From an uncultured Oscillibacter sp. (GTDB lineage Bacteria; Bacillota; Clostridia; Oscillospirales; Oscillospiraceae): a stretch of DNA of 64,000 nt. The translations under genes were made by a program, and so were the position numbers. The notes beneath the pieces were generated by a model. It ran no database searches. It worked only from the letters and a program-made list of their open reading frames with translations, and was not told the origin of the DNA. Below are positions 24,173 through 33,590 of the stretch, piece after piece (the stretch's first letter is position 1; each line of letters starts with the position of its first letter). The stretch is taken from the NCBI GenBank assembly GCA_950097265.1, contig CATNDJ010000005.1:1-64000 (forward strand), given 5' to 3'.

Positions 24173-25210
24173 ATGACGAAACGGCTGATGGTGGGCAAGG
24201 TTCCGGTGGGCGGCGGCGCGCCCGTGTCCATCCAGTCCATGTGCAATACGAAAACCGACGACGTGGCCGGCACCGTGGCCCAGATCAAGGCCCTGGAGGC
24301 CGCCGGGTGCGAGATCATCCGGGTGGCCGTCCCGGACCAGGCGGCGGCGGAGGCCGTGGATAAAATCAAGGAACAGATTTCCATTCCCCTGGTCGCCGAT
24401 ATCCACTTCAACTACAAATACGCCTTAGCCTGTGTGGAACGGGGCGTTGACGCCATCCGCATCAACCCCGGAAACATCGGCGGGGAAGAAAAGGTGAAGG
24501 CCGTGGCGGACGCCTGCCGGACCCGGGGCATTCCCATCCGGGTGGGGGTTAACGGCGGGTCGTTGGAAAAGGAGCTGCGGGCCAGGTACGGCGGCGTCAC
24601 CGCCGGGGCCCTGGTGGAGAGCGCCTTGGGACAGGCCCGGCTGCTGAACCGGTTTGACTTTGACGATATCTGCTTTTCCGTCAAGTGCTCCGACGTGCCG
24701 CTGACCATGGCGGCGTACTTGAGTCTCAGCGAACAGACGGACTACCCTCTGCATCTGGGCGTTACCGAGGCGGGGACGCCCTCCATGGGCATGGTAAAGT
24801 CCGCCATGGGCATCGGAGGTCTCCTCTGTCTGGGGGTGGGAGACACCATCCGGGTGACCCTCACCGCCGACCCGGTGGAGGAGATTTACGCCGCCAAGAA
24901 GATTTTAAAGGCGGCGGGTCTGCGGAAAACGGGCGTGAACCTGATTGCCTGTCCCACCTGCGGCCGGACGCGGATCGACCTGATTCCCATGGCCGAGGAG
25001 GTGGAGCGGCGGCTGGCGAACTGCGAGAAAAACATCACCGTGGCGGTGATGGGCTGTGCCGTCAACGGCCCGGGGGAGGCCGCCGCCGCCGACATCGGCA
25101 TCGCCGGAGGGAAGGGCGAGGGCCTGCTGTTCCGCAAGGGGGAGATTTTGTACAAGGTCCCCCAGGAGCGTCTGGTGGATGCTCTGATGGAGGAGATTGA
25201 GAAGCTCTGA
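24173..25210 (+). CDS. ispG: 4-hydroxy-3-methylbut-2-enyl diphosphate synthase
   Basis: 345 aa. It has the TIM-barrel start with QSMCNTKTDD, the RINPGNIG segment, and the C-terminal iron-sulfur cysteines in ACPTCGRTRIDL and MGCAVNGPGEA. It is the penultimate MEP-pathway enzyme, using reduced ferredoxin or flavodoxin. The frame is open upstream within rseP, but the ATG at 24173, one base after the rseP stop and seven after GGGAGG, is the clear start. In Bacillus this slot between rseP and polC is taken by proS. Confidence 0.97.
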   Translation: MTKRLMVGKVPVGGGAPVSIQSMCNTKTDDVAGTVAQIKALEAAGCEIIRVAVPDQAAAEAVDKIKEQISIPLVADIHFNYKYALACVERGVDAIRINPGNIGGEEKVKAVADACRTRGIPIRVGVNGGSLEKELRARYGGVTAGALVESALGQARLLNRFDFDDICFSVKCSDVPLTMAAYLSLSEQTDYPLHLGVTEAGTPSMGMVKSAMGIGGLLCLGVGDTIRVTLTADPVEEIYAAKKILKAAGLRKTGVNLIACPTCGRTRIDLIPMAEEVERRLANCEKNITVAVMGCAVNGPGEAAAADIGIAGGKGEGLLFRKGEILYKVPQERLVDALMEEIEKL

Positions 25211-25243
25211 GGTCCCATATCGAAAAGCAGAAGAGAGGACGCC

Positions 25244-28200
25244 ATGTCAAGAAATATCCCATTTTTTGAATTTTTCGCCGAGCTGCCGGCGTCTCCCCAG
25301 CTCCGCCTCCGGCTGGCCGGGGCGGAGCTGACCCATGGCTGCATCGACCCGGGGGAATTGTCGATTCAATTGGATATGACGGTAAAGGCCCCTCTGGACC
25401 AGGGGGACCTTGAAGGCCTGGAGGAGACGCTGAAAGCGGTCTACGGCTTTCAAAGGGTAGAGCTGAACGCCGTCTGTGCGGCTCTGCCGCCTCCTCCCGC
25501 CGCCCCGGCGTCTCAGAGCAGCGGCGCGCCCAAGGCGGCTCCCAAAAAGAAAGCGGGTAAAATCCTGATGGGAAATCCCATCAAGGCCAAGCCCGGTCCC
25601 ATGTCGGCGCTGAACGTGAAGATGGGGACGGCCACGGTCTCCGGCAAGGTCTTTTCCTTCGAGTGCCGGGAGACCCGGCGGCCGGGGATGTGGCGGCTGA
25701 GTTTCGACATGACCGACGGAACGGGCTCCGTCACGGTTCAGAAAAACCTGCCCGCCAAAGAGGCCCAGGCCCTGGAAAGCGCCGTGAAGCCCGGCATGTG
25801 GCTCGTCGTGCAGGGGAAGATGGAGCCCACCTGGGACGGGAAGGATATCCAGCTCAATCCCCAGCACATCAACGTGACGGACCACGAGGAGCGAATGGAC
25901 ACCGCCCCGGTGAAGCGGGTGGAGCTCCACCTGCACACCCGGATGAGCAACATGGACGCATTGACGGACACGAAAGAGGTCATTCAGGAGGCCATCCGCT
26001 GGGGCCATCCCGCCATCGCCATCACGGACCACGGCGTGGCCCAGTCCTTCCCCGAGGCGTGGCACGCAGCCGGGGACAAAATTAAGATCCTCTACGGCGT
26101 AGAGGGCTATTTCATCAACAATGTGGATGACCGCATCGCGGTCCACGGGTCTCAGGACATCCCGCTGGATGGGGAAATTGTCTGCTTTGACATCGAGACC
26201 ACCGGCCTCCGGGTGGACCGGGAGGCCATCACGGAAATCGGTGCGGTGGTACTGAAAAACGGGGAAATCGGCGAGCGGTTCCAGACCTTTGTGAACCCGG
26301 GAAAACGGCTGACGCCGGAAATTATCGGCCTCACCGGTATCACCGACGAGATGCTGAAGGACGCGCCCAAGCCGGCGGAGGCCCTGGCGGACTTTTTGAA
26401 ATTTGTCAACGGGCGGCCGCTGGCGGCCCACAACGCGGAATTTGACGTCGGCTTCATCCGCAAGGGATGTCAAGAGGCCGGGCTGGACTTCCATCCCACC
26501 TACATCGACTCCCTTATCCTGGCGCAGAACCTGCTGCCGGGTTTGGGGAAGTACAAATTGGACGTCGTGGCGGAGCATTTGGACCTGCCCGCCTTTAACC
26601 ACCACCGGGCCAGCGACGACGCGGCCACGGTGGGCTATATGCTGATCCCTTTCTGGAAGACGCTCCACGAGAAGGGAGTTCACACCCTCCAGGCGGTCAA
26701 CGGCGAGATGGAGAAGCTGCGTCCCCTGGGCGGCAAGTCCAACCGCTTCCCCAAGCACATCATCCTTCTGGCCCGGAACAAGGCGGGGCTGAAGAACCTT
26801 TACCAGATGATTTCCGATTCCAACCTGAAATACTTCAAGCGGGTGCCCACCATCCCCAAAAGTTTACTGAAAGAACACCGAGAGGGGATTATCGTGGGCG
26901 CGGCCTGCGAGGCGGGAGAGCTGTTCCAGGCCGTCAAGGACCACAAGGACTGGGAGGAGCTGAAGCGCATCGCCTCCTTCTACGACTACCTGGAAATCCA
27001 GCCCCTGTGCAACAACTGGTTTATGCTCCGCAATGGAGACGCCAGGGACGAGGAGGACCTGCGGGAGTTCAACCGGACCATTGTCCGCCTGGGAGAGGAG
27101 CTGGGGAAGCCTGTCTGCGCCACCGGGGATGTGCATTTCCGGGAGCCGGAGGACGAGATTTTCCGGCACATTCTCCTGGCCTCGAAAAAATTCCCCGACG
27201 CCAACGAGGCCCTGCCTATCTACTTCAAGACCACCGGCGAGATGCTGAAAGAGTTTTCCTATCTGGGGGAGGAGAAGGCCTATGAAGTCGTGGTGGCCAA
27301 CACCCGGCTGGTTGCCGACCAGATTGAGACCTTTGAGCTGCTGCCCAAGGAGCTGTTCCCCCCCAAGCTGGAGAACTCCGAGGAGGAGCTGAACCGCTTG
27401 GTTTGGGAGAAGGTCCACCGCCTCTACGGCGAGGACCCGCCCAAGCTCATTGTGGACCGGCTGAACGTGGAGCTGGGGGGCATTCTGGGCAAGTATGACG
27501 TGGTGTACATGTCCGCCCAGAAGCTGGTCCAGCGGTCTCTGGAGAACGGCTACCTGGTGGGCTCCCGGGGCTCCGTGGGCTCCTCTCTGGCGGCCTACAT
27601 GTCCGGCATCACGGAGGTCAACTCCCTGCCGCCCCATTACCGCTGCCCGCAGTGCCGCAACAGCGAGTTCGTCCAGGACGGCTCCTATGGCTGCGGGGCG
27701 GACATGCCGGACAAGGTTTGCCCGGTCTGCGGGACCAAGTACGAGAAGGACGGCTTCGATATCCCCTTTGAGACCTTCCTGGGCTTTGGCGGCGGCAAGG
27801 TGCCGGACATCGACCTGAACTTCTCCGGCGAGTACCAGGCCCGGGCCCACCGCCACGCCATCGAAATGTTCGGCGAAACTCAGGTGTTCCGGGCGGGGAC
27901 CATTGGCACCCTGGCGGAGAAGACGGCCTACGGCTTTGTGAAAAAGTACCTGGAGGAGAACCAAATGACCGTGGGCCGGGCGGAGGAGAACCGTCTGACC
28001 CTGGGCTGCGTGGGGGTCCGGCGGACCACCGGGCAGCACCCGGGGGGCCTAGTGGTGGTCCCGGCGGACAAGAGCATGGAGGACTTCTGCCCCGTCCAGC
28101 ACCCGGCGGACGCCGACGGCTCCGATACCATCACCACTCATTTTGAATACCACTCCATGGAAGCGAACCTCTTAAAGCTGGACATGCTGGGACACGATGA

Positions 28201-29236
28201 CCCCACCATGGTCCGCATGATGCAGGTCCTCACGGGGGTGGACCCCCAGAAGATTCCCCTGGACGACCCGGACACCATGTCCATCTTCACCTCCAGCAAG
28301 GTGCTGGGCTATGAGAACGACGAGATTCTGGGCCCCACCGGAGCGGTGGCCATCCCGGAGTTCAACACCCGCTTTACCCGGCAGATGCTCATCGATACCC
28401 AGCCCAAGGACTTCAACACCCTGGTCCGCCTCTCCGGCTTTTCCCACGGAACGGACGTCTGGCTGGGCAACGCCCGGGAACTCATTGTCAGCAAGACAGC
28501 CACGGTTTTGGAGACGGTGGGCTGCCGGGACGACATCATGCTCTATCTGATTTCCAAGGGCCTGGACCCGAAAATGAGCTTCAAAATCATGGAGTCCGTC
28601 CGGAAGGGGAAGGTGAAGAGGGGGGGCTTTGAGCCCGGCTGGGAGGAGGCCATGCGGGAACACGGCGTGCCCGGATGGTACATCGACTCCCTGGCAAAGA
28701 TCGGATATCTCTTCCCCAAGGCCCACGCCGTGGCCTATGTCATGATGGCCTTCCGCATCGCCTGGTACAAGGTCCATGAGCCCCTGGCCTTCTACGCCAC
28801 CTTCTTCTCCGTCCGGGCCAAGGCCTTCGACGCGGAGTTCTGCTGCGCCGGGAAGGAGGCGGTGAAAAAGAAAATCCGGGAGATTGAAAACAACAAGGAC
28901 GCCACCGCCGTGGAGCAGAACCTGCTGACCACCCTGGAGGTCTGCTACGAGTTCTACCTTAGGGGCTTTCACTTCGATACGATTGACATCTACCGCTCCG
29001 ACGCCACCAAGTTTGTGATTACGGACGGCGGTCTGCTGCCGCCGTTTACCACGGTTCACGGCCTGGGAGAGGCAGCGGCCCTGGACACCGTGGAGAAGCG
29101 GAAGGGAAAGGAGTTCATTTCCATTGAGGAGTTCGCCCTGTGCTGCAATAAATTGTCAAAGACGCACATTGAACAATTGAAAGCTCTGGGCGCTTTTGCA
29201 GGCATGGCGGAAACTAGTCAGATCACCTTGTTTTGA
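25244..29236 (+). CDS. polC: DNA polymerase III alpha subunit, Gram-positive PolC type
   Basis: 1330 aa, about 100 shorter than Bacillus PolC because the N-terminal domain is reduced. The order is: N-terminal and OB domains (to about 220), PHP domain starting VELHLHTRMSN at 225, inserted DEDD exonuclease with CFDIETTG at 314, rest of PHP, a zinc-binding part with CPQC (800) and CPVC, and the polymerase active site PDIDLNF near 855. It is the main replicative polymerase, with built-in proofreading. Last gene of the operon, closed by a terminator. Confidence 0.98.
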   Translation: MSRNIPFFEFFAELPASPQLRLRLAGAELTHGCIDPGELSIQLDMTVKAPLDQGDLEGLEETLKAVYGFQRVELNAVCAALPPPPAAPASQSSGAPKAAPKKKAGKILMGNPIKAKPGPMSALNVKMGTATVSGKVFSFECRETRRPGMWRLSFDMTDGTGSVTVQKNLPAKEAQALESAVKPGMWLVVQGKMEPTWDGKDIQLNPQHINVTDHEERMDTAPVKRVELHLHTRMSNMDALTDTKEVIQEAIRWGHPAIAITDHGVAQSFPEAWHAAGDKIKILYGVEGYFINNVDDRIAVHGSQDIPLDGEIVCFDIETTGLRVDREAITEIGAVVLKNGEIGERFQTFVNPGKRLTPEIIGLTGITDEMLKDAPKPAEALADFLKFVNGRPLAAHNAEFDVGFIRKGCQEAGLDFHPTYIDSLILAQNLLPGLGKYKLDVVAEHLDLPAFNHHRASDDAATVGYMLIPFWKTLHEKGVHTLQAVNGEMEKLRPLGGKSNRFPKHIILLARNKAGLKNLYQMISDSNLKYFKRVPTIPKSLLKEHREGIIVGAACEAGELFQAVKDHKDWEELKRIASFYDYLEIQPLCNNWFMLRNGDARDEEDLREFNRTIVRLGEELGKPVCATGDVHFREPEDEIFRHILLASKKFPDANEALPIYFKTTGEMLKEFSYLGEEKAYEVVVANTRLVADQIETFELLPKELFPPKLENSEEELNRLVWEKVHRLYGEDPPKLIVDRLNVELGGILGKYDVVYMSAQKLVQRSLENGYLVGSRGSVGSSLAAYMSGITEVNSLPPHYRCPQCRNSEFVQDGSYGCGADMPDKVCPVCGTKYEKDGFDIPFETFLGFGGGKVPDIDLNFSGEYQARAHRHAIEMFGETQVFRAGTIGTLAEKTAYGFVKKYLEENQMTVGRAEENRLTLGCVGVRRTTGQHPGGLVVVPADKSMEDFCPVQHPADADGSDTITTHFEYHSMEANLLKLDMLGHDDPTMVRMMQVLTGVDPQKIPLDDPDTMSIFTSSKVLGYENDEILGPTGAVAIPEFNTRFTRQMLIDTQPKDFNTLVRLSGFSHGTDVWLGNARELIVSKTATVLETVGCRDDIMLYLISKGLDPKMSFKIMESVRKGKVKRGGFEPGWEEAMREHGVPGWYIDSLAKIGYLFPKAHAVAYVMMAFRIAWYKVHEPLAFYATFFSVRAKAFDAEFCCAGKEAVKKKIREIENNKDATAVEQNLLTTLEVCYEFYLRGFHFDTIDIYRSDATKFVITDGGLLPPFTTVHGLGEAAALDTVEKRKGKEFISIEEFALCCNKLSKTHIEQLKALGAFAGMAETSQITLF

Positions 29237-29241
29237 ATCAG

Positions 29242-29275
29242 AAAGAGAGAGGACGGCAAGTCCTCTCTCTTTTTT
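29242..29275. terminator. Terminator after polC
   Basis: AAAGAGAGAGGAC, loop GGCAA, GTCCTCTCTCTTT, with a following T run. A-rich sequence on the other side also allows it to serve the convergent tetR pair. Confidence 0.88.
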
Positions 29276-29840
29276 ATAGTTCCGCCTCCATGGCCCGTTT
29301 CAGCATCAGCTCCGTCATGCCCTCGCCGAGGCGGCAGAGGCGGCGGAACTGCTTGGAGACGTCATAGCGCATGCCGCCGTTCAGCCAGGCCATGACCTGA
29401 CCGAAGCACTCGCACTGATAGAAGCGGATGATAACCGCCCGGTCCTCCGGGGAAACGGGGACGCTGCCAATGGCAGCGGCGGCGTAGTCCTCCACCACCC
29501 GGCGGCACACGTCCATCAGGCACAGCTCGAAGAGATCCCTGTGGGCGGACTGGTTGATGTGGAGCACCGCCTGGCGGCGCTCCAGGGCGAAGCGGGCGGC
29601 GGTCTCCAGGCAGTCTGCCAGGGAGAGAGAGGGACCCTGGGCGGCGATGATGCGGTCCGCCTGGTCCATGATGATCTCCTCTAGAAGGGCGGGGATATCT
29701 TTAAAATGATAATAGAAGGTGTTTCGGTTAACCCCGCAGTCCTGGACGATGTCCTTGACGGTGATTTCCCGGAGGGGCCGTTCCTCCAGCAGGCGGAGGA
29801 AGGCGGCCTTGACGGCCTCTCTGGCAGGGGAAGCGGTCAT
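29274..29840 (-). CDS. TetR/AcrR family regulator (second of a tandem pair)
   Basis: 188 aa. N-terminal helix-turn-helix at about 10-55 (TVKDIVQDCGVNRNTFYYHFKD), then an all-helical ligand domain with YYHFKD and MAWLNGGM features seen in the DhaS/TetR_C group. It starts inside the end of the other tetR (ATGA overlap), so the two are made together and could form heterodimers or separate homodimers. Its stop codon touches the polC terminator. Confidence 0.87.
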   Translation of the reverse strand: MTASPAREAVKAAFLRLLEERPLREITVKDIVQDCGVNRNTFYYHFKDIPALLEEIIMDQADRIIAAQGPSLSLADCLETAARFALERRQAVLHINQSAHRDLFELCLMDVCRRVVEDYAAAAIGSVPVSPEDRAVIIRFYQCECFGQVMAWLNGGMRYDVSKQFRRLCRLGEGMTELMLKRAMEAEL

Positions 29841-30439
29841 GAGGTCCTCCTCTCTTCACGGGGAAACAGCCCGGCGGCGGCGCTGTCCGCCATGCGCTGG
29901 GCGGCGGCCAGAAGCTCCGCCTTGGGCAGGGCCATGTCTTTCTCGAACCACTCCGCCAGAAGACCGATGAAGCCCCAGGCCAGGAAGTTCAGCAGGTAGT
30001 CCGTCAGCCGGGGATCCTCCGGGCGGAACCAGGTCCGGACCAGGGGCGCGCCGTTCTTGTGGACCAGCTGCTGGATGGCCTGGAAGAAGCCGCTGGCCTC
30101 GCTGCTGGCGAAGAGGACGGCGCAGGTCTCCCGGTGCTCCACGGCGAAATCCAGCACGGGCTCGAACACCGGGGCCACGCCGCCCACGGCAAAGGTCTCC
30201 TGCATGTGGGCGTCCACCAGATCCTGGAGCTCCGCCAGCAGGTCCTCCTCCACGCTGCGCAGCAGCTCCGCGGTGCCGGAATAGTGGAGGTAAAAGGTGG
30301 CCCGGTTCATGTCCGCCTCGTCGGTCACGTCCCGGACGGAGATGTCGGAGAAGGTTTTCCGCTTCATCAGCTCCAGAAGGCTCTCCTTTAATAATTTGCG
30401 GGACCGCCGGGCCCGGCGGTCTTCTGGGTTTTTCGACAT
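29837..30439 (-). CDS. TetR/AcrR family regulator (first of a tandem pair)
   Basis: 200 aa. The helix-turn-helix is at about 14-60 (SDISVRDVTDEADMNRATFYLHY), followed by a helical effector domain. AAAGGAGG precedes the ATG. It is transcribed divergently from the coiled-coil/MMPL operon. The shared promoter region holds palindromes suited to TetR dimers, so this pair most likely represses the transporter operon and itself. Confidence 0.9.
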   Translation of the reverse strand: MSKNPEDRRARRSRKLLKESLLELMKRKTFSDISVRDVTDEADMNRATFYLHYSGTAELLRSVEEDLLAELQDLVDAHMQETFAVGGVAPVFEPVLDFAVEHRETCAVLFASSEASGFFQAIQQLVHKNGAPLVRTWFRPEDPRLTDYLLNFLAWGFIGLLAEWFEKDMALPKAELLAAAQRMADSAAAGLFPREERRTS

Positions 30440-30485
30440 AAGGGTCCTCCTTTGGACAAGTTAGGCATCTGCCCGCTTTTGTCTA

Positions 30486-30535
30486 TTGACCAAATTTCCT
30501 GCTTTTACTATAATCGACTTAAGTCAATAAGTCAA
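30486..30535. promoter_or_regulatory. Overlapping divergent promoters with TetR-type operator
   Basis: Plus strand: TTGACC (30486-30491), 17 bases, TATAAT (30509-30514), driving the transporter operon. Minus strand: TTGACT (30530-30535), 17 bases, TATAGT (30507-30512), driving the tetR pair. The two -10 boxes share four bases. The palindrome GACTTAAGTC (30516-30525) lies in the minus-strand spacer and at the plus-strand start point, so one bound dimer would block both. Confidence 0.72.
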
Positions 30536-30581
30536 CACTAATCTTTTATTTGACGTTAGTTGATTATTTGGAGGAATGGTT

Positions 30582-33572
30582 ATGACTTGGCAAAGCATGA
30601 GAAAGCGGGCTTCCGCCCTGGTTCTGGCGGCGGTTCTGACCGTGACGCTGACGGTTCCCGCCGCTGCGGCGGAGGCCATCGGAGACGGCGTGGCCCCCAC
30701 CTGTGACGAGGCGTACTACGCCACGCTGGACTATTACGGAAATCTGCTGGAGGGCAGCGTGGTAAAGAGCTGCTCCATGAATGGAAAAAGCAGCCTGACG
30801 GACTACGGCGTCTATGACGAGGTGATAAACCTCACCGACGGGACCGCCCCGGTAACGGGGGAGGGAGGAAGCGTTTCCTTCCGGTTCACGGGCGGCGTGC
30901 CGGACCGCTTCTATTTCGAGGGCAAGACGAAGAAGCCCTTTGAGGACCTGCCCTGGACCATCACCCTGCGCTACACCCTCAACGGAGTCCCCGCCAAGGC
31001 GGAGGATTTGGCGGGGAAGCAGGGCGTGGTGGAAATTCTTCTAGACGTCGTGCCCAACGAGCTGGCCGGCGACTATGCCCGGTACAATTACACCCTGGCC
31101 GCCACGGCCCTGTTCAATCAGGACGACATCCTCTCCCTGGAGGCGGAGGGGGCCCAGGTTCAGCTGGTGGGCAACCTGCGGACGGTCCTGTTTCTCTGCC
31201 TCCCCGGGGAGGAACAGCACTTTACCATCCGGGTGGGGAGCAGCGACTTTTCCTTCGGCGGCCTCACCGTGCTGATGATGCCCGCCACCCTGGCCCAGCT
31301 GGAGGAAATCTCCAAGCTCAGCCAGCGGAAGGACGACCTGGAAGAAGATTACCGGGCCCTCTCCGGCAGCCTGGACGACCTGCTGGACGCCCTGGCGGAC
31401 ATTCAGAACGGCCTTTATGCCTCCGCCAAGGGCCTGGACCAGCTGGAGGCGGCCCGGGGGACCTTCTCCGGCGGCAAGGGCGCGCTCTATGAGGGCACGG
31501 ACCGCCTCCGGGGGGACCTGAGCAACCTGGCGGATATTTTGGACCCGGTAGAACAGCGCATCCAGATTCTGAGCCAGACCGTGACGGACTCCAAGGCCGT
31601 CCTCAACGAGATGACCGACGCCACGGTGACCCTCCAGGACCAGCTGGCGGAAATGGAGGAGGCCCTGTACGGCCTGGAGCAGGGGACCTACGACCTGCGG
31701 AGCGTCATTGACCTGGCGGCGGACATGGAAGGCAGCCTCCTTCGCCTGGAAAGGGCCCTGGGCGGCGTCCACGTGGGCGGCGGAAACGTCTCTTCCTCCA
31801 GCGGAAAAGCGAAGGCCATGGTGGATAAGGTGAAGAATGTCCGGGGAGCGTATGACGCCAAGGACACCGCCACCTTCCTCCAAAAGATGCTGGAGGCCCA
31901 GGGAGAGGGAAGCGCGGCGGCCCAGGCCAAGGCGGCGGGCATGGCCAAGCTGCTGGCGGCGTCGCAGGCCCCGGGCTTCACTCCCGATATGCTGCCCCCC
32001 GACCAGCAGGCGGCCCTGTCGGCAGCAAAGCAGCTGGAGGGGCTCCGCCAGGCCAAGGACCAGACCAACATGGGCTTCCAGGATTTCTGCGGGAAGCTGC
32101 CAAACGTCACAGAGAGCCAGGCTAAGCAGATGAACGACCTGTGGCTGATCTACAACAGCGGCGGCTCCGTCTCCGGAAAGGCGGTTCTGCGGAACCGCCC
32201 CGTTTCCGAGCTTGAAAGCCCCGCCGCTCCAGTCCCGGAGCAGCCTCAAGCTCCAGAACAGTCTCAAACCCCGGAGCAGCCTCAAGCTCCGGAACAGCCC
32301 GAAATCTCGGAGCAGCCCCAGCCTTCCGGGGAAACTCCGGAGCCGCAGTCCCCGGAAACGCCTTCCGGAGCGCAGGAAGAACCTTCCGCGCCGGACCCGG
32401 CGGACCATTTGGAGACGGAAGAACCCGAGCCCCAGGCGGCAGAGAGCACGGAGACCGCGGAGCCCTCCGAGAGCCCGGGGATCCTCAGGAAGGGCCAGAT
32501 GTCGGCCCGGCTGGTGGTCTACGGAGAATTGGACGAGGATTCTTCCGATGAGGGAGACTCCGGCGAAGAAAGCTCCGGCGAGGGAGATTCCGGCAGTACC
32601 CCGGACGATATTCCCGCACCGGATAACACCCCCGCTCCGGACGACACTTCGTCTCCGGGCGAAATTCCCGCCCCGGGAGAGACCCCCTCTCCGGACGATA
32701 CGCCCGCCCCCGGCGGCGGTTCCGGCGGCGGCGAGACTGGGGACGGCTCCGAGCCGAAACCTGACAAACCTCCCGAAAACAACACCGTGGGCGGCGCGGT
32801 GGTGGACCTCATCACCAGCGGCCTGGACAGTGCCGCCGCCCAGATCGGCGCCATCCAAAGCCAGCTCAACGCCTCTCTCAACGAGATTAAGCGCCCCACC
32901 GCCGCCGTGGCGGGGGACCTGGCAAACCTCTGCGGAGAGCTGAACATCCTGTTGGACGGCCTGGACGACGCGGAAGACCTGATGGCCGCCCTGGGCCAGT
33001 CCTCCGGGACCCTGCGGGAGATTCTGGCGGATGTGGACGCTTTGCGGACCGTGCTGAACGATTATGAGCCCACTCTTCAGGAAGCCCTGGCCAATGCCGG
33101 GACCCTCAGCGCCTCCGCCGTGACCACCATCCGGGACACGGAGACCCTGCTTGCCGACGCGGAGAACCTGGCCCGATCCACGGGGAAGGATCTGGACGCG
33201 GGGACGAAACAGTCCCTCCGGGGCCTCTCCGCCGCCCTGCGGCAGACCGCCAAGGCCCTGGCCACCACCCAGCAGGTGAAAGAGGCCAAGAACACCGTGA
33301 CCCAAATCATCGAGGACACCTGGAACGAATACACCGGAGATGTGAACAACATCCTGCTGATGGACGCCACGGCGGAGCCGGTCTCCCTGACGGATGAGCG
33401 GAACCCCGCCCCCGGCAGCATCCAGGTCCTCATCCGCACCCAGGAAATCAAGACAGCGGACGCGGAGGAGGACGAGGACTCCGCCGCCGAAAAGGAACAG
33501 ACCACCTTCTGGGGACGGGTGACCCAGATGCTCCGGGACTTCTGGAACGCCGTCACCGGCGTCTTCCGCTGA
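30582..33572 (+). CDS. Exported coiled-coil protein partnered with an MMPL transporter
   Basis: 996 aa. A signal peptide ends near AAAAEA (about 30). A beta-rich domain (about 30-240) is followed by long helical heptad regions (about 245-400 and 745-905) resembling YhgE/Pip-type surface proteins. Between them are a Pro-Glu-Gln repeat block (about 544-605, repeated EQPQAPEQ) and a Pro-Asp block (about 670-720, repeated PAPDDTP). No clear C-terminal anchor is seen. GGAGG at 30570 puts the start at the second ATG (30582), not 30576. It probably works outside the membrane with the MMPL protein 18 bases downstream. Exact function unknown. Confidence 0.78.
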   Translation: MTWQSMRKRASALVLAAVLTVTLTVPAAAAEAIGDGVAPTCDEAYYATLDYYGNLLEGSVVKSCSMNGKSSLTDYGVYDEVINLTDGTAPVTGEGGSVSFRFTGGVPDRFYFEGKTKKPFEDLPWTITLRYTLNGVPAKAEDLAGKQGVVEILLDVVPNELAGDYARYNYTLAATALFNQDDILSLEAEGAQVQLVGNLRTVLFLCLPGEEQHFTIRVGSSDFSFGGLTVLMMPATLAQLEEISKLSQRKDDLEEDYRALSGSLDDLLDALADIQNGLYASAKGLDQLEAARGTFSGGKGALYEGTDRLRGDLSNLADILDPVEQRIQILSQTVTDSKAVLNEMTDATVTLQDQLAEMEEALYGLEQGTYDLRSVIDLAADMEGSLLRLERALGGVHVGGGNVSSSSGKAKAMVDKVKNVRGAYDAKDTATFLQKMLEAQGEGSAAAQAKAAGMAKLLAASQAPGFTPDMLPPDQQAALSAAKQLEGLRQAKDQTNMGFQDFCGKLPNVTESQAKQMNDLWLIYNSGGSVSGKAVLRNRPVSELESPAAPVPEQPQAPEQSQTPEQPQAPEQPEISEQPQPSGETPEPQSPETPSGAQEEPSAPDPADHLETEEPEPQAAESTETAEPSESPGILRKGQMSARLVVYGELDEDSSDEGDSGEESSGEGDSGSTPDDIPAPDNTPAPDDTSSPGEIPAPGETPSPDDTPAPGGGSGGGETGDGSEPKPDKPPENNTVGGAVVDLITSGLDSAAAQIGAIQSQLNASLNEIKRPTAAVAGDLANLCGELNILLDGLDDAEDLMAALGQSSGTLREILADVDALRTVLNDYEPTLQEALANAGTLSASAVTTIRDTETLLADAENLARSTGKDLDAGTKQSLRGLSAALRQTAKALATTQQVKEAKNTVTQIIEDTWNEYTGDVNNILLMDATAEPVSLTDERNPAPGSIQVLIRTQEIKTADAEEDEDSAAEKEQTTFWGRVTQMLRDFWNAVTGVFR
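32207..32400 (+). repeat. Pro/Glu/Gln-rich repeat block inside the coiled-coil protein
   Basis: Tandem, slightly diverged 12-24 base units encode variants of PEQPQAPEQ and PEQSQTPEQ. Such repeats form stiff, wall-spanning linkers and can vary in copy number by slippage. Confidence 0.7.
32595..32740 (+). repeat. Pro/Asp-rich repeat block inside the coiled-coil protein
   Basis: Repeated units encode PDDIPAPD, PAPDDTSSP and PSPDDTPAP variants, ending in a Gly-rich stretch. It separates the second helical region from the acidic linker. Confidence 0.7.
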
Positions 33573-33590
33573 CGGGAGAGGAGAACCGCC

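Noticed and set aside
30576..30581. First ATG as start of the coiled-coil protein
   Set aside because: GGAGG ends one base before it; the ATG at 30582 has the normal spacing.
32207..32740. CRISPR-like or satellite repeats
   Set aside because: The repeats are in-frame protein repeats with short, diverged units and no regular spacers.
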